Of a DNA stretch of 64,000 nucleotides, positions 24,518 through 36,635 are shown piece by piece (the first letter of the stretch is position 1; every line of letters begins with the position of its first letter). This DNA comes from Paraphysomonas bandaiensis (Eukaryota > Chrysophyceae). Under the pieces are notes generated by a model, which was given only the letters and a program-made list of their open reading frames with translations, was not told the origin of the DNA and did no database searches. A program made the translations under genes and the position numbers. Location of the stretch: contig CBFFRP010000078.1 in assembly GCA_965644295.1 (NCBI GenBank), positions 124,001 through 188,000 of the forward strand, in the 5' to 3' direction.

Positions 24518-24903
24518 ATGCATTGTATGCAAACACTGATAGCCGCTATGGCAGTATGTATTATTCATATTAATTCAGTTAACTGTGAAAAATGCTGTGA
24601 AGGAATCTGTGAAATAGATGGTGAAGAGAAATACTTTTCAATTGATAGTAGAACGAACTATTGTGGGGAGTGTTGTATGAGACCTGAAGACTATGATTTA
24701 TATCATAAATTCGAAAAGAATTTGTTACCTGCTAATGACACAGTAACGCCATGTCTTGATCTACACTACAATGTCTATTTGGAAACTGTTACCCATGGTG
24801 CAGGTATGTTGGATGTGTCATAAATATAAATACAGAATATAACATAAATTTTATAGGGAAGATTAAAATGACTCTTGACCTTTATGACGCAACTGATCCT
24901 TAA
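24518..24903 (+). CDS. small secreted cysteine-rich protein
   Basis: Exons 24518-24803 and 24857-24903; 110 aa. A signal peptide covers about 1-24 (MHCMQTLIAAMAVCIIHINS), then a compact module with CEKCCEGICEIDGEEKYFSI, CGECCMRPEDYDLY, a later single Cys and the C-terminal run THGAGKIKMTLDLYDATDP. The paired Cys doublets and the GECC motif suggest a small disulfide-bonded extracellular domain. I have the impression of similar short secreted proteins in algae and oomycetes but cannot name a family. Function unknown. The second exon (47 nt) completes the conserved-looking C-terminus; without it the frame would end in intron sequence. Confidence 0.7.
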
Positions 24904-25655
24904 AGACTTACAATGAAATAAGTATAAGATATGTAACAATGTAATACATATATTGGTATTACCTTCAGATCATAATTCATGTTTGAGTTTCTTTGATATT
25001 TCCTCCCACTCACAACGAAAACTGATTAATAGCTTGACAAGTATGAAATTTGCGATATCGATATATCTGTATATCGGAAATGATTTATAAGAGTATATAT
25101 ATACTTAATTGAGCAGCATGGTGTAGCCTTCCTGTAGTGTTTTCCACAGTTAGACCCTTTACGAATAAAATCAAAACCGTTTTAGATAATTCCGGGATAG
25201 GGAACACTGTTTTCTGTATTATATTTTATGAAGGGGGATAGTCTGACCGGCTATTACGAGTATCCCCAAATAACATTGCGAAGCTAGCCTAGATATAAAC
25301 ACTAATTTAGCACACTATTTTCCAGTTCATATAAGTAGACGAAAAAGCATTATCACGATAGTTACTGATGAGTACTACCTGATACCTGGTCTTCAGATAT
25401 CTCCTGCTCACTTTAGTGTTAGGCATAAACGTAACAATTTTCAATTTCCTTTGACAGATTTGTATTAATATTAATAATATTTATCCTTGCATTTATGATC
25501 CAACTAAACTAGTAGGCAATGCGTGTAAATTCCACACACTCCATAACATCTTATTTCAAGAACAAGTCATATTGCTTTTCAGCCGACAGCAACGATAAGA
25601 AACGAATAGCTCGCACGATTTTATCGGAAACCATTATGTTCGAGGAGCAGCAACT
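24904..25655. other. intergenic, nothing recognised
   Basis: About 750 bp, AT-rich, between convergent genes. No frame, repeat or RNA gene recognised. Confidence 0.4.
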
Positions 25656-26979
25656 TTAGTACTCAGGGTCGGCCCAGGGGGAAGTCTCATGGAAATTATA
25701 TTGAACGAGCCCTTCAGGCTGACCCCTTAACCACTTACCCAAAAGAGTGTCACCATTGGGGAAGTATAGTGCACCTTGACCGTGTTTCATTCCTTCTCTC
25801 CACTCCCCAACATATGTCATGCCTGTACCACTTGAGAAAAACTTCCCTTTGCCTGTGCGTATATATATCAAGGTCTCTCAAGATCGCAGGACAAGGAACT
25901 TACCATGTCTCTTGTCATTGGCCCACTCGCCTTCATATGTGTCTCCATTAGCATATTCCAATACACCTTGTCCACATGCTTTATCGGCTTGCCATTGACC
26001 TCTAAATTTGTCTCCATTGATATAAATTAATTCCCCTGTACCACTTTTCTTCCCCTCCGACCAGTCACCCACATATTTGTCGCCGTCGGCGTAAGTCAAA
26101 GACCCCGCACCATGTGCAAAATTTGCTTTCCATTGTCCCTCATAACGCTCCCCGTTAACATACTGCAGCACACCGAAGCCTTCTTTCATGTCGGAATTGA
26201 ACTCCCCGTCATATCTACAAACAGGATCACTTTCAAGGCATTGGTAATCAGGTAGCATTCAACCTGTTGCCGTTAGGGTAAATGAATACTCCCTTGCCAT
26301 GCATCTTCCCGAGAGCCCACTGTCCATCATACATTGACCCATCTGCGTACCAGTAACAGCCCCGACCGTGCATGCGTCCCTCTACCCACTCTCCTTCGTA
26401 CTTTTCTTGCACATCATTATCCTTGGAGCAGTATATCATAGCTCCTTTTCCATGGCGCTCGTCATTTCGCCACTCACCGTCGTACTTGTCACCATCGCTA
26501 AAAATACTTTATTATACACGTCGACAACAATAAAACAAAACCTGTAGAAATAAGTTCCATGTCCGTGACGTTTGCCATCTTTCCAGTCCCCAGTGTATTT
26601 ATCACCATTTGCCAGAAACAACGTTCCTCTCCCATTAATTCGTCCATTTGACCACTCTCCTTGGTATCTGTTCCCATTAGGGTACCAGCTAGTACCTTCT
26701 CCGTTAATGCGATCGTTTTCCCAGGTCCCTTCAAATTTTGACCCTGATAACCAGACATCACACTAGTGATAGTATCAAAATTATAAATTACCGTCCATGT
26801 ACATATAAACTCCTCTACCATGACGCTTTCCACGAACCCACTCTCCCTCATAGTATTCGTCATTCTCGTACAAAAGCTTTCCAACGCTGATAGAAAATAT
26901 TAATTACAACACACAACGTAATGCATAACAGATCCTACCCATGCATTATACCGTCTACAATCTGGCCTTGATACTGCAT
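25656..26979 (-). CDS. MORN-repeat protein
   Basis: Six exons on the minus strand: 26979-26939, 26886-26792, 26743-26542, 26497-26264, 26214-25904, 25852-25656; phases close, 359 aa. Nearly the whole protein is an array of about 13-14 MORN repeats (YxGxWxxGxxHGxGxxxYxxG), for example YEGEWVRGKRHGRGVYMYMDG, KYTGDWKDGKRHGHGTYFY and YVGDWSEGKKSGTGELIYING. It ends with a short non-repeat tail (LVQYNFHETSPWADPEY). Most introns split individual repeats. MORN arrays bind membranes or act as scaffolds, often in cilia, cytokinesis or lipid-kinase proteins; no other domain is visible, so the partner is unknown. Confidence 0.9.
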
Positions 26980-28191
26980 TTTGGAGAAGTTGTAACAAAC
27001 CTTAAAGTGTTCAAAAGTGGTATAGGTGTACTTATAATTATGCAATGTATTGGCAGTAAGTATATTATGCTTTCACAAACACCACAGCTGTTCGGTCTAT
27101 ATACAATGTAGACAACACAACAACAATGTGGTGCAATATCAACGGCCAGAGTATATATATGTATGCATATGCATTTCACGGTAGTATATACTTGTATACT
27201 GTACTCTGTATTTATCGTTTTTTGGCGATAAAGCAATCACAGGATACTATACAGAAAGTATACAGCAGTACATATGGCAGGCAGGTGTAGTTATACTGCG
27301 GCATACAGTGTCGTCGAACAAAAAAGTTACAAAAAATCACAGCTAAACTAAAAAACTCTAGAAATATATCTAAAAATCAGATATCTACAGTAGATATTAC
27401 AGGAGCTAGCTACACCAGGAGCTACACACATCCGGATAATTGGATACAGCTGTTGATTTATATCTGCTACAAGTAGATTCGGATAGATACGTATTGTGTA
27501 GAGCACATTCAATTATAGTTTCGATCTAGCTGGAGCTTGCTACTTGACACTACAATATTAATACCCCGGGATTTAATAACAATCTATGCATGGCTCGTTT
27601 AATCAACATAAAACACTATGATCATAGTGTATGCTCACTGGTACACCCCATATAACACCAAGATTTGTCCACCCGTTAGAGAATGAAACCTATATCATTC
27701 CGCCGTTGTGTTACAGTTGCACTAAAACGAGAGAAATGTTACGGAAAAAACTTACACACAAATTAAATATGTAAAAGTAATGCATAGTTATGAGAAATTC
27801 GGCGTATTCTTTGCAAAGGTGAACACGGGAACAGAATATGCGCGTGATCTATGAGGGCAGCTACGTTGGTACACGGGTAGGCAGGTGCTAGAATACTGAT
27901 GGCATAATTTACAGGAAATTATACGTTTATAGTCAGATCAGATGTGGCTCGTATTGTAGAGTACCTTACGTACTTTGTGGAGCATAGTTTACGTATTAAA
28001 TAATAATGAGAGTATTATTACTAGCTCTACTAGGAACAAACACACCCTCATAAGGTAAATGAAAGAAAACCAAAATATTCTTCCTTACAAACTAATTTGC
28101 ATTCAAGAAATCCGATTGATCACAACACATGAAGCTTCAATCCTATACTTCTTTGACGATAGATAAGTTGTATTTTGTATAATTAGTGATA
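26980..28191. other. intergenic, nothing recognised
   Basis: About 1.2 kb of AT-rich sequence between two minus-strand genes. No coding region, tRNA, or clear repeat was recognised. Confidence 0.4.
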
Positions 28192-29512
28192 TTATGCGTC
28201 ATTGGCCTCAGAAGCTTCCGTAGCACAGTTCCCAGATCCATGCGGCCCAACAACCATCCAAGAAAGTCCGTATCGGTCTTTGAAGTGCCCAAAGAGACCT
28301 CCCCAAAAAGGTCTTTTCAGCGGCTCCAATACCTCCCCACCTTCGCTCAACCGATCAAAAACCTCCCGCGCCTTGTCCTCCTTGGTGAACAATAGACTGA
28401 CACTTGCGTTTCCACCAAAAGAAATCACGTTTCCTGGGCCTGAATCGCTGGCCATCATGCTACATTTCTTGTTATTCCATTGCAAGAGAGAGTGCATAAT
28501 TTGCTTTTGATTTTCCTTCGGAAGAGATGCTCCCATTTTGGAGCCCTCAAATGTCTACCCACACATTTAACACAAGAACATATAGAAAGAACACTGTACT
28601 ACTCACCTTAAAGTCCAAATCTCCCCCCAAAACCGTGTTATATAGAGATATTGCGTCTCGACAAGCCCCATTATATCGCAGATACGGAGTGATTTCAATG
28701 ACTGGTTTTGTGCATGAACTGTCCAGAGATAGATGAAGCATCCAGACAATGCCAAACTTGTCAACGAACTGAGCGAACTTTCCTCCCCAGAACTGCTCCG
28801 CAAGAGGAAAAATTACAGTTCCCCCAGCCGAGAGCTTTTGAAAGCTGGATGTAATCTCAGTGTCACTAGAAAAATTTACGCTAATGGCGACATTGTCACC
28901 AATCGAAACTTCCTTGCCAGTGCCGCATGAATCCGAAGCCATTAAACGAGCATGGTCAGAGAGAACTAGACTTGAATGCATAACATTATTGTGAGTGTTA
29001 GGGGGTAGTTCTGCTACAATTGGAGACCCTGCGTACTCCTTAAAGGAAATTATTACGATACACCGTATGTACATACAATTATTTACCATAATATCAAGTG
29101 CACCCCCTAAACTCTCTTTATAAAACTCCATTGCCTCCCTGCAATTGCCGTTGAAGAACAAATATGGTGTCGCTTCAGTTATAGAAAATTCAGCCGTTGG
29201 GCGATACGAAAATTTCACATCAGAGACCATCCGTGAGAACTCCACCTTATGGGTGTCAACGAATAGAGCCTCTCCCTCAGGACGCAGTTGCTGTGCTAAT
29301 CCATTGCAATAATTATCATATGTCTTTCTATTTGGAAAGATATATGTTGATGCAACTTGTATACTATCAGTATCATCCAACACACTGATGTCTCCCTGTA
29401 AGGCACCTCCTTTGTCTATAATGGTCTGGATATGCCCTCCTTTAAGCCAGTTCATGTACTCTTCAAGCACACCAGGGACACGAAGCCTTGCAATGACAGT
29501 ATATCGTATCAT
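28192..29512 (-). CDS. DUF4286 plus tandem PhnB-like glyoxalase-fold domains
   Basis: Exons on the minus strand: 29512-29087, 29038-28607, 28554-28192; 406 aa. Residues 1-95 look like DUF4286 (MIRYTVIARLRVPGVLEEYM...GGHIQTIID...RPEGEALFVDTHKVEF). Two VOC/PhnB-type (3-demethylubiquinone-9 methyltransferase-like) domains follow: TPYLFFNGNCREAMEFYKES..LGG, with HSSLVLSDHARLMASDS and QFWGGKFAQFVDKFGIVWML; then TPYLRYNGACRDAISLYNTVLGG and FWGGLFGHFKDRYGLSWMV. Tandem PhnB-like domains are common in bacterial VOC proteins of unknown substrate. The triple-domain order is unusual. No metal or substrate can be assigned. The start at 29512 places MIRYTV at the usual N-terminus. Confidence 0.8.
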
Positions 29513-30040
29513 ATCAGGATATATACTATTCAATAGAAGGAGTGTTTCAAGTTTACTTAAAGTATGCCTGCATCACACAGCAATGCATTGATAGAAGAAA
29601 CTGTCATATACATAGATATCCGGATATTTTTACAATATCTAACTAAAAATGCCTCTTTTTGTACTCAACAGGAAATTGTGTGCACATTAAAGCCCGCTGT
29701 TTAAACAATGATTTTTCTAATTATAAAAATTGGGTTTTCTAAAGGAGATATATAAAAATAGCAGGATTTTAGGAAATATATGTGTGTGGATTACAGCAGT
29801 GGTATGGTTTACACTATTATAGAACAGTGGAATGATATCATTATACTAACAGTCCAATTATGATATATCACTGAGAAGAAGAAAGAGAAGAATGTTCGAA
29901 AACGCTCAGGAGGTAGTCTCAAAGCATCTATGCACACTACCTTCCCAAACCACACCAGAGCTCACTCAGTGTCTCAGGGTGGATGTTGCAATATGGAGTG
30001 ATGAGGGCGTTTAATCCAAAGCAGATTGCCATAGAAGCAA

Positions 30041-30190
30041 ACTTCCTGCGATTTTAAATAATTGTCAGCAATTGGTATAATCATTACTTAGCAATAGTCA
30101 TCTCATACATATTGCGTATAGGCTCACAGATGAGATGACTATTGCAAGGTAATTCTTTACTAACCGAAGATTATTCATATCGCAGGAAGT
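30041..30190. repeat. foldback element with nested inverted repeats
   Basis: Outer arms ACTTCCTGCGAT (30041-30052) and ATCGCAGGAAGT (30179-30190) are perfect inverted copies. Inner arms GCAATAGTCATCTCAT and ATGAGATGACTATTGC (30091-30106, 30130-30145) are perfect over 16 bp and extend to about 24 bp with two mismatches. This is the shape of a short foldback MITE. Confidence 0.65.
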
Positions 30191-30271
30191 GTGAATTGTG
30201 ATTAGCCCTAGCTTTCAATATTATTACCACATCACTCAATATTGCTCAGGACACGGCTGAGATAGGATGCC

Positions 30272-30500
30272 AGGGCTAGGGAACAATATATCGCAATACT
30301 ATTGTTAGAGAGCTTTCCATCAACAGTATATATGGTGTTTTCAAACCAGCCCAACAATCATTAATATATTAGTACCAGTAATCAGTTAGTAAACCCCTCC
30401 GTAGATTCCATTATTCGTAAGCCATTAAGATCACATGGCAATCTAACCCACTACTACATAATAATTTAACTCTCAGTCATCATCGGTGACTATAAGAGTA
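30272..30500 (+). repeat. hAT-like dispersed repeat family A
   Basis: It starts CAGGGCTAGGGAACAATAT and aligns over about 230 bp with the reverse complement of 12645-12893 (shared TTAAGATCACATGGCAATC-like block). No transposase remains. Confidence 0.55.
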
Positions 30501-30867
30501 TTGTGATGCTGCTGACCTGATCAATATTCTTTCCTCTGATTTAAAGGCTTCTGCAATGAGTATTGTATTTATAGATACTTTTAAATTGTATCCTATTTGT
30601 TTGTTGTTGATGAATATACTATTTGATAGGGTTAATACCGAAACATATCATTATATTCTAATTTTAAAAATATATCGTATAAAATGGTACTAGTGGAGAT
30701 ACAAGTTGATATCTTGATATGGAGTATACTCAAAGTGGAGGTACGGTTGATACGGTGCAGTGGATATTACTCAGAGGAGTTGGCGTTTTCCAAAGCCAGG
30801 AATAGTAGTTATAAACATGTAGGGATCGATCTAGTTTGAGCTTACTTGGCACAACACAAAGATATAG

Positions 30868-31010
30868 TGAATGCCTGATTATTAGCAATAAGCATCTAAG
30901 AGTCAGAACAATTTAACTAACTAGTACTATAGTCTGATATCCTACTATGTATGCTGCGAAAGCTGCTTGTGCGACACCGCAAGCAGTAATGTGCAACCAC
31001 TTTTGCTTTC
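30868..31010 (+). repeat. dispersed repeat family B, copy 2
   Basis: Diverged copy of 3474-3680, best conserved across TATCCTACTAT...GCTGCTTGTGCGACACCGCA...TGTGCAACCACTT. Confidence 0.6.
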
Positions 31011-31559
31011 TGCCCTTAAGGTGAACTGCCTGGATGCTTGGCTTCGGAAGACAGCCCAATACTCCGGATGCCCTTGAGGTTGGCCCATTCCCTGAAGCCT
31101 GTTATTCGTACAGGCCCAAAAACGTACACAAGTGACACTTATTCGTGCCTCCTGTACCACATAAGCATTTGGCTACTATGAGGCAGAACAATATATGCGG
31201 CTCACGTTAGATTCCTCCGCCGTTACTTATCCCCCCGAACCCAGAACACCACGATAAGGTACGAATTCGACTTTGTTTAGGACAAACAAAGAATATGCCT
31301 GAATTGCTTAGTATAATCAACACTACCACTACACTACAGAAATGATAAGCTTCATTTCTCGTGTTGTTACAGATGCAGATAGATCATATACTATGATTTA
31401 TAAATAACTTTCAAGACAAAGTGCGTAGATTACAACTGCATTATAACTCAACTCTCTTGTCCAACAAGATATAAGCTATAATATAAATATGTATATTATG
31501 TTATTATACAGAGCACGAATATCTTAAATCGGGTTAAATCAATTCTGAAACACAACTTA

Positions 31560-33346
31560 TCAATCCCACTGACATCCACCACCAAGCCCTATTCCCTGCT
31601 CCTTTGATTCACCTAAGTCTGGAGGACCAGATAGTACGGAGAGCAAGTCTTTGTTTGCCGACATCATCCCCCCTCGCTCCTTATCTTCAACCTTCTTATT
31701 TTTCTTCTTCGACTTTTTCTGTACTATCTTAACCCCTATCACACCACTTGCAGCCGTCGCTGTGGGTGGCACAGAAGCTATTGTAGATTTCCCTTCCGCA
31801 GTATTGCTCGGTGCGCTGAGATCATTGTCAGATTGGTTCGTAGACAATGACACTGGCGCAGTATGAGATGCGCTTCCACTTTGTAGACCATCTCTGGAAT
31901 CAGTAGGTATATGCTTTGACTTCAGTTTCTTCTTTTTCTTAGGGCGTACTTCGTTGTCTCCCTGCATCTCGCTATTTGCACTGGCTCTTTCGCTATTCAC
32001 ACTTTCATGATTACTAACATTGGGTGCAACAGCTTCGTCATCAATTGAACCTGATACACTTTTCCTCTTCATGCTTCTAACCTTCCCAACGGTTTCTGCT
32101 GGAACTTCTACATTCTTTACAGGGAAATGATGAGACCATTTCATCTTTACTCGTTTCATGTCCAGTACAATGAGTCGAACTTTGGGCTTCTCCTGAGTGC
32201 CCACGTAGGTCTGGAACATGGACAACACATGGTGTCGATACCTGCAACCATAAGTCACGCGTACAATCGAAAGGCGTACCAAGAATATCTTGGGCGATTG
32301 CATGAATATGAGCGTGCATAATACATGCTTAGTACATTACGTAAGTCAAAATCGCATCGTGTACCTCTTTTCCTCCTCGCTGGAAACGCGATCAGCGGAG
32401 GTATCTTCTCTCAGCTGGGTGTTATCATATGTAGAAGGTGGTGATGGTAGAGGGTTGCCTGCGTAAGACGTCATTTATATAGATATGAAAATAAAATGGT
32501 TATAACATTTAGGACGTAAAATAATGTGTTGAGAATAGAGTAGATCTCGCTCAAGAAGAGCATCTCACCTTTCAGGCTCAAGTTAGTAAGGTACTGTAGA
32601 CTGGTGAGCACGTCCACACTACTCCAAGAATCAATTTGATTGTATGACACATCCAATATCTTAAGCTTTTTAGCCACTTTAATCGAATCGGGAATAACTG
32701 TGAGACGATTGTTGTTAATACGCAACTCCACAAGATTTGGACAGATAGTGAGATCTGGGAGTGCAGATAGGTCATTACCACCAAGGCTCAGTTTAGTGAG
32801 ATGCGAGAGTGAAATATCAGGGCTTGTAGGAAAGACTGAAAGTGAATTCTTCGACAAAATAAGGGTATTAAGCAGAGGACAAAACTTCAAAAATGATACC
32901 CTAGAGAAACCGCATTCATTGGCAACAAGGGCCTGAAGTTTAGACAATGGCTTCACAATGTGTGATTCAATATGTCTCAATTTCGGGTTGGAGCCAATAT
33001 TGAGTGTTCGAATTTCAGTTAGATATCTTAATTCTTCACAGCTCGCACCACCATCAAGATTATTAGATGATACATTTAACATGCTAAGATGAGGTATATC
33101 AGACATTCCTCCTAATCGTTTAATCATATTATGACTCAAATCTAATCGTCTCAAACTATCAAATCCTGAAAAATCTTCAATTTTTTGAACCCCTCGTTCT
33201 TTAAGTGATATAGCAGTAATATCATTCATATTATTTTTTATTAAACGTTGTAATTTTGCACCACTTATTTTAGATATTGCTGGTAAACTATCATCCAACC
33301 ATTGTGGTTGAATTTCTTTACCAAGACGATTATTATTTGTACTCAT
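31560..33346 (-). CDS. leucine-rich repeat protein with Lys-rich tail
   Basis: Exons on the minus strand: 33346-32569, 32458-32365, 32241-31560; 517 aa. Residues about 45-262 carry SDS22-like leucine-rich repeats (LRRLDLSHNMIKRLGG, LSMLNVSSNNLDGG, LVELRINNNRLTVIPD, LKILDVSYNQIDSW). After the last repeat come a linker (NPLPSPPSTYDN) and a cap-like segment YRHHVLSMFQTYVGTQEKPKVRLIVLDMKRVK. The final 180 residues are low-complexity, Ser- and Lys-rich, with runs such as RPKKKKKLKSK and KKSKKKNKK that could act as nuclear or nucleolar signals. No enzymatic domain. Intron 2 (123 nt) is longer than average. Specific orthology not determined. Divergent from the membrane-protein gene at 33854. Confidence 0.8.
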
Positions 33347-33853
33347 AATGTATTAATATAATAGTCTATGAGGAATATAATTACTGTTGATAATGACTGA
33401 CTATGTTCCAGCTTTAATGTTGTATATATGGACACAGCCATTATTCCATCAATGCCCATATACAGTACAGACCATTCATATCAAACCCACACTGCAGTAT
33501 ATAGTATATGTACAGTACAGTATACCGTATATGATTATGTATATAGAATACTATAGTGGGGGTTTCTAGATTTCTCGTCTAATGATATACGGTGCCCTGT
33601 ACTTCGTACTACTCTCTACAGCAGTATATACCCATATGTACTGGTGTACGTCGTACAGTACATACACACACCGTCCCGGATACATACCAACCAAAGCACA
33701 CAACACGCACTGCATATGTACATATACATATATATACTATGGGATGGTATGGTAGTACAACCACACGCACAGCCAATCTTGATATCACTTATATCCAACA
33801 CAGTCATAACATCACAACAAAACAATACACTCCTCATCATAATTATATTAAAT
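33347..33853. promoter_or_regulatory. divergent intergenic region LRR / TM protein
   Basis: 507 bp with many TATAT and GTATA runs. Short frames show no recognisable domain. Likely holds both promoters. Confidence 0.35.
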
Positions 33854-34669
33854 ATGGCGGCACTAATCTACGCCTTAAACATGGACTTATCTTTTCTTAG
33901 TCCTCTCTTCTATTTTCTATTAGGGGTTATATTAACCCTCTATGTGTTGATGATATTTCGAACTAATCGTAAAAAGAAAATTCAAGAATATGAAAGTAAA
34001 TCAGTTATAAAATTTTATTTAAATATGTTTATTCAAAATAAAGAAGAAGCTTTAAATTTTGCATTTAAATCAAAAATGTCGAATAAGTTTATTGGAAGTC
34101 TTGCTGGATCAATTGCAAATAATCTAATGACCGATGAGAAGTTTACTAATATGATGGGATCGAGGATGGCAGCAATGATTCCTGAAAGAATGGCTGATTT
34201 GGGATTGAAAAGTGATGTCTTTGTTGCGTATGCATATGGCAGTTACTTGTGTTTATCGGTTGACGTTCAATCCGCGGATGCACGACGTATTATCGAGAAA
34301 AAAGCAGGTAAAGAGAAACTTCAAGAATACGAAAATTTTCTTGGTATTTTTGGAATGCCTCAATTGAATAGCTCTATCGACGATACTGTGGCCTCTATTA
34401 TTGGACAGAAGTTACAGGTTTCTCTACCTATTGCTATGCGAGAGAAAATGAAGGACAGAATGGGTACGTTGTGTATGTGTACATTTCGCTGCGGCATTGC
34501 ATTACAGGACTACGCGTTTAATGCTTTCCAATATTCATTGTTTACGTTGCGTAATTTATTATGAACAGGTCTGGACATGCGAATTATTGCATGCTCTGAA
34601 GGAGAACAGGCGGCTTTTCTTATAGGAACTCTCAAGGAGCTGAAAGAAAAGAAACAGGAGGCTGCATAA
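33854..34669 (+). CDS. single-pass membrane protein of unknown function
   Basis: Exons 33854-34463 and 34569-34669 (intron 105 nt); 236 aa. One strong membrane segment at about 11-35 (LSFLSPLFYFLLGVILTLYV), then RTNRKKK as a positive-inside signal, and a soluble helical region with a Met-rich stretch (MTDEKFTNMMGSRMAAMIPERM), ending in a charged helix (LIGTLKELKEKKQEAA). I do not recognise the family. Codons in the first third are markedly AT-rich. The ATG at 33854 follows a long non-coding leader; the frame is open further upstream but through TATAT-repeat-like sequence, so the shorter start is preferred. Confidence 0.7.
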
Positions 34670-35593
34670 TGTAGATATTGCGCGTGCCAGATATTCATGA
34701 CACGTACTATGTTGGCTGTCTTAATAATGAAACAAGAAGGACTTCTGCGTGTACCATATAATAGAGACTAACTAATATGGGAATGTTTCATCGAAGACTG
34801 CCGTGATACATGAAATAGTATAGTCGAAGAAGCAATGCCAGTAAATATTAATTGTAATATATTATAATCTAACGGGCACTTGTAAGGGGAATGCAATGTA
34901 TACAACAGAGTTGTACAGTTAGCCTCATAAGGGATCGTTTTTTCTGTGGGACTCGTTGTGTTTGCTAACTCACTAAATATTGTATGAAGTATCATCCATC
35001 GTAGCTCCTTCTTAGGTTTCTACCCATGCTCTCCATGGCTTTTAGATTGCTAATGTCCTAAATTCTTCACAATGTAACGTTAATACATATACGTTTTACA
35101 GTTTATACTATATACGCTTCATATCAGAAATAAAATGAAAGTACACAGAAGGAAACTAAAGTAGTTACATTATTTTAGTTTAAAGTCACATATAATATAC
35201 AATATATACTGCCTCCAACAACCCGTAAACCTCATATAATATTTCGATTTATTAAATCATCATGACTATTTGAATAAGTCTCCAAATAATGACTATTCTC
35301 ATCTCCGTCCGACACTGCTTATTTTGCACAGTCCTCGCGGACGTAAGAGAAGAACACTATCTGCAAGAGCATTATTGCAGGCAGTATATATTTATATATG
35401 TATATATTTGGAGAGCATAGTGTACTCTATTTTGGACTTTACAAATAACGCTGTTATTATCATTTACATCTAAAATTGCGAATACTGATAAACACCATCG
35501 CTACAGCAGTAAGATTATACACAGTATATGTAATAAAGCACAGAGCCGGTTGTCACAATTAGGTATACAAATACGATTTTGATAGGCCCGTTT
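34670..35593. other. intergenic, nothing recognised
   Basis: About 920 bp, AT-rich, between convergent genes. A 67-codon frame near 35270 has no recognisable domain. Confidence 0.4.
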
Positions 35594-36040
35594 CTACTCT
35601 CTCAATGGCCCACGAATTCTCCTCGCTAGTTGTATATCTTTTGGCATAACAGTGACTCGTTTAGCATGGATGGTGCACAAATTCGCGTCCTCGAATAAGC
35701 CTACAAGATGTGATTCTGCTGCTTCTTGTAATGCAATCAATGCATCCGCCTGCCATCTGTAAATCTATTAAAAAATCCAATATAAAGTACAGTATACAAA
35801 CCTATATTCCTTTCTTGAAAAATATGTTTGAATTTCTCTAACTAGCCTTGCAAAAGGCAATTTCCTAATTAATAGATCTGTGTTTCTCTGATAAAATCTT
35901 ATTTCTCTTAAAGCCTTTTGACCCGGCCTAAATCTCCTTCGTTGTTCACTTGCTACTGAACGATGTGCTGCAGCAGGAGACTTACGAGGGGTGGAGCTCT
36001 TTCTTCCTCCGATCATTCTATCGGCTTTACTTCTTGCCAT
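35594..36040 (-). CDS. CENPA: centromeric histone H3 variant (CenH3/CENP-A)
   Basis: Exons 36040-35802 and 35756-35594 (minus); 133 aa. It is clearly an H3 histone fold: [67 protein letters not shown]. Features that point to CenH3 rather than canonical H3: a short divergent N-tail lacking the ARTKQTARKS block, one extra residue in loop 1 ([15 protein letters not shown] against REIAQDFKTDLRFQ), Trp in place of the canonical Phe after loop 1, and an intron. [28 protein letters not shown] resembles CENP-A helix alpha-N to alpha-1. CenH3 marks centromeric nucleosomes for kinetochore assembly. A replacement H3 variant cannot be fully excluded. Confidence 0.85.
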
Positions 36041-36635
36041 AACGCTTTACACTAACTGTGTAAGTTACTGAAACGCTAATGATTCAAGATAATATATCTA
36101 AATAACTTAAGAGATCATTCAACTACGTATGCAAACGAGACCATTACATCCAATTGTTATATATGTATGTAGTTCCTTGAAACTTATTATGGACTGGTGC
36201 TGTGAATGGAGATGCACTGCACTGTATTGGCGATAAGTTGTGTGTTTAGCGACAGACTAAACTACAGAGATCAGAGCAGGGACAGTCGGAATATCTTTTA
36301 TAGCCACATTTCAGTTTTTGTTAAGGGTTGACAATGCTGTTTTTCCCGATTTACTGGTTTTCTCAAAATATTAATCATTATTTCTCTAACAATAGCATGA
36401 AAAATCAATTTCTTGATTTATAGTATATAAAATCACTATTTTTATACCTAATGTCCAAAACCTGTCCTACACACAACTCCATACTGCAGGCTCTTATGTT
36501 GATATCTACACACAACACGCATCTACACTGCCGATCCTCAATCAATATACTACTATAGCTATTACTAGTATGTATGGATCATATCTAATTAACACAGTAG
36601 AATATTATCCCACTTATTGCATTAATATATTAATA
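36041..36635. promoter_or_regulatory. divergent intergenic region CenH3 / lyase-like gene
   Basis: 595 bp without a gene, AT-rich with homopolymer T and A runs. No repeat recognised. Confidence 0.35.

Larger units (their letters stand above)
29513..31559. other. intergenic region rich in old repeats
   Basis: 2 kb with no gene. It contains a foldback element (30041-30190), a hAT-like repeat (30272-30500) and repeat family B (30868-31010). The remainder, including 31020-31250 which is less AT-rich, gave no recognisable product. Confidence 0.45.

Noticed and set aside
26498-26884. 128-aa frame overlapping the MORN gene on the same strand
   Set aside because: It is out of frame with the MORN repeats; the true reading frame in 26542-26886 gives MORN repeats.
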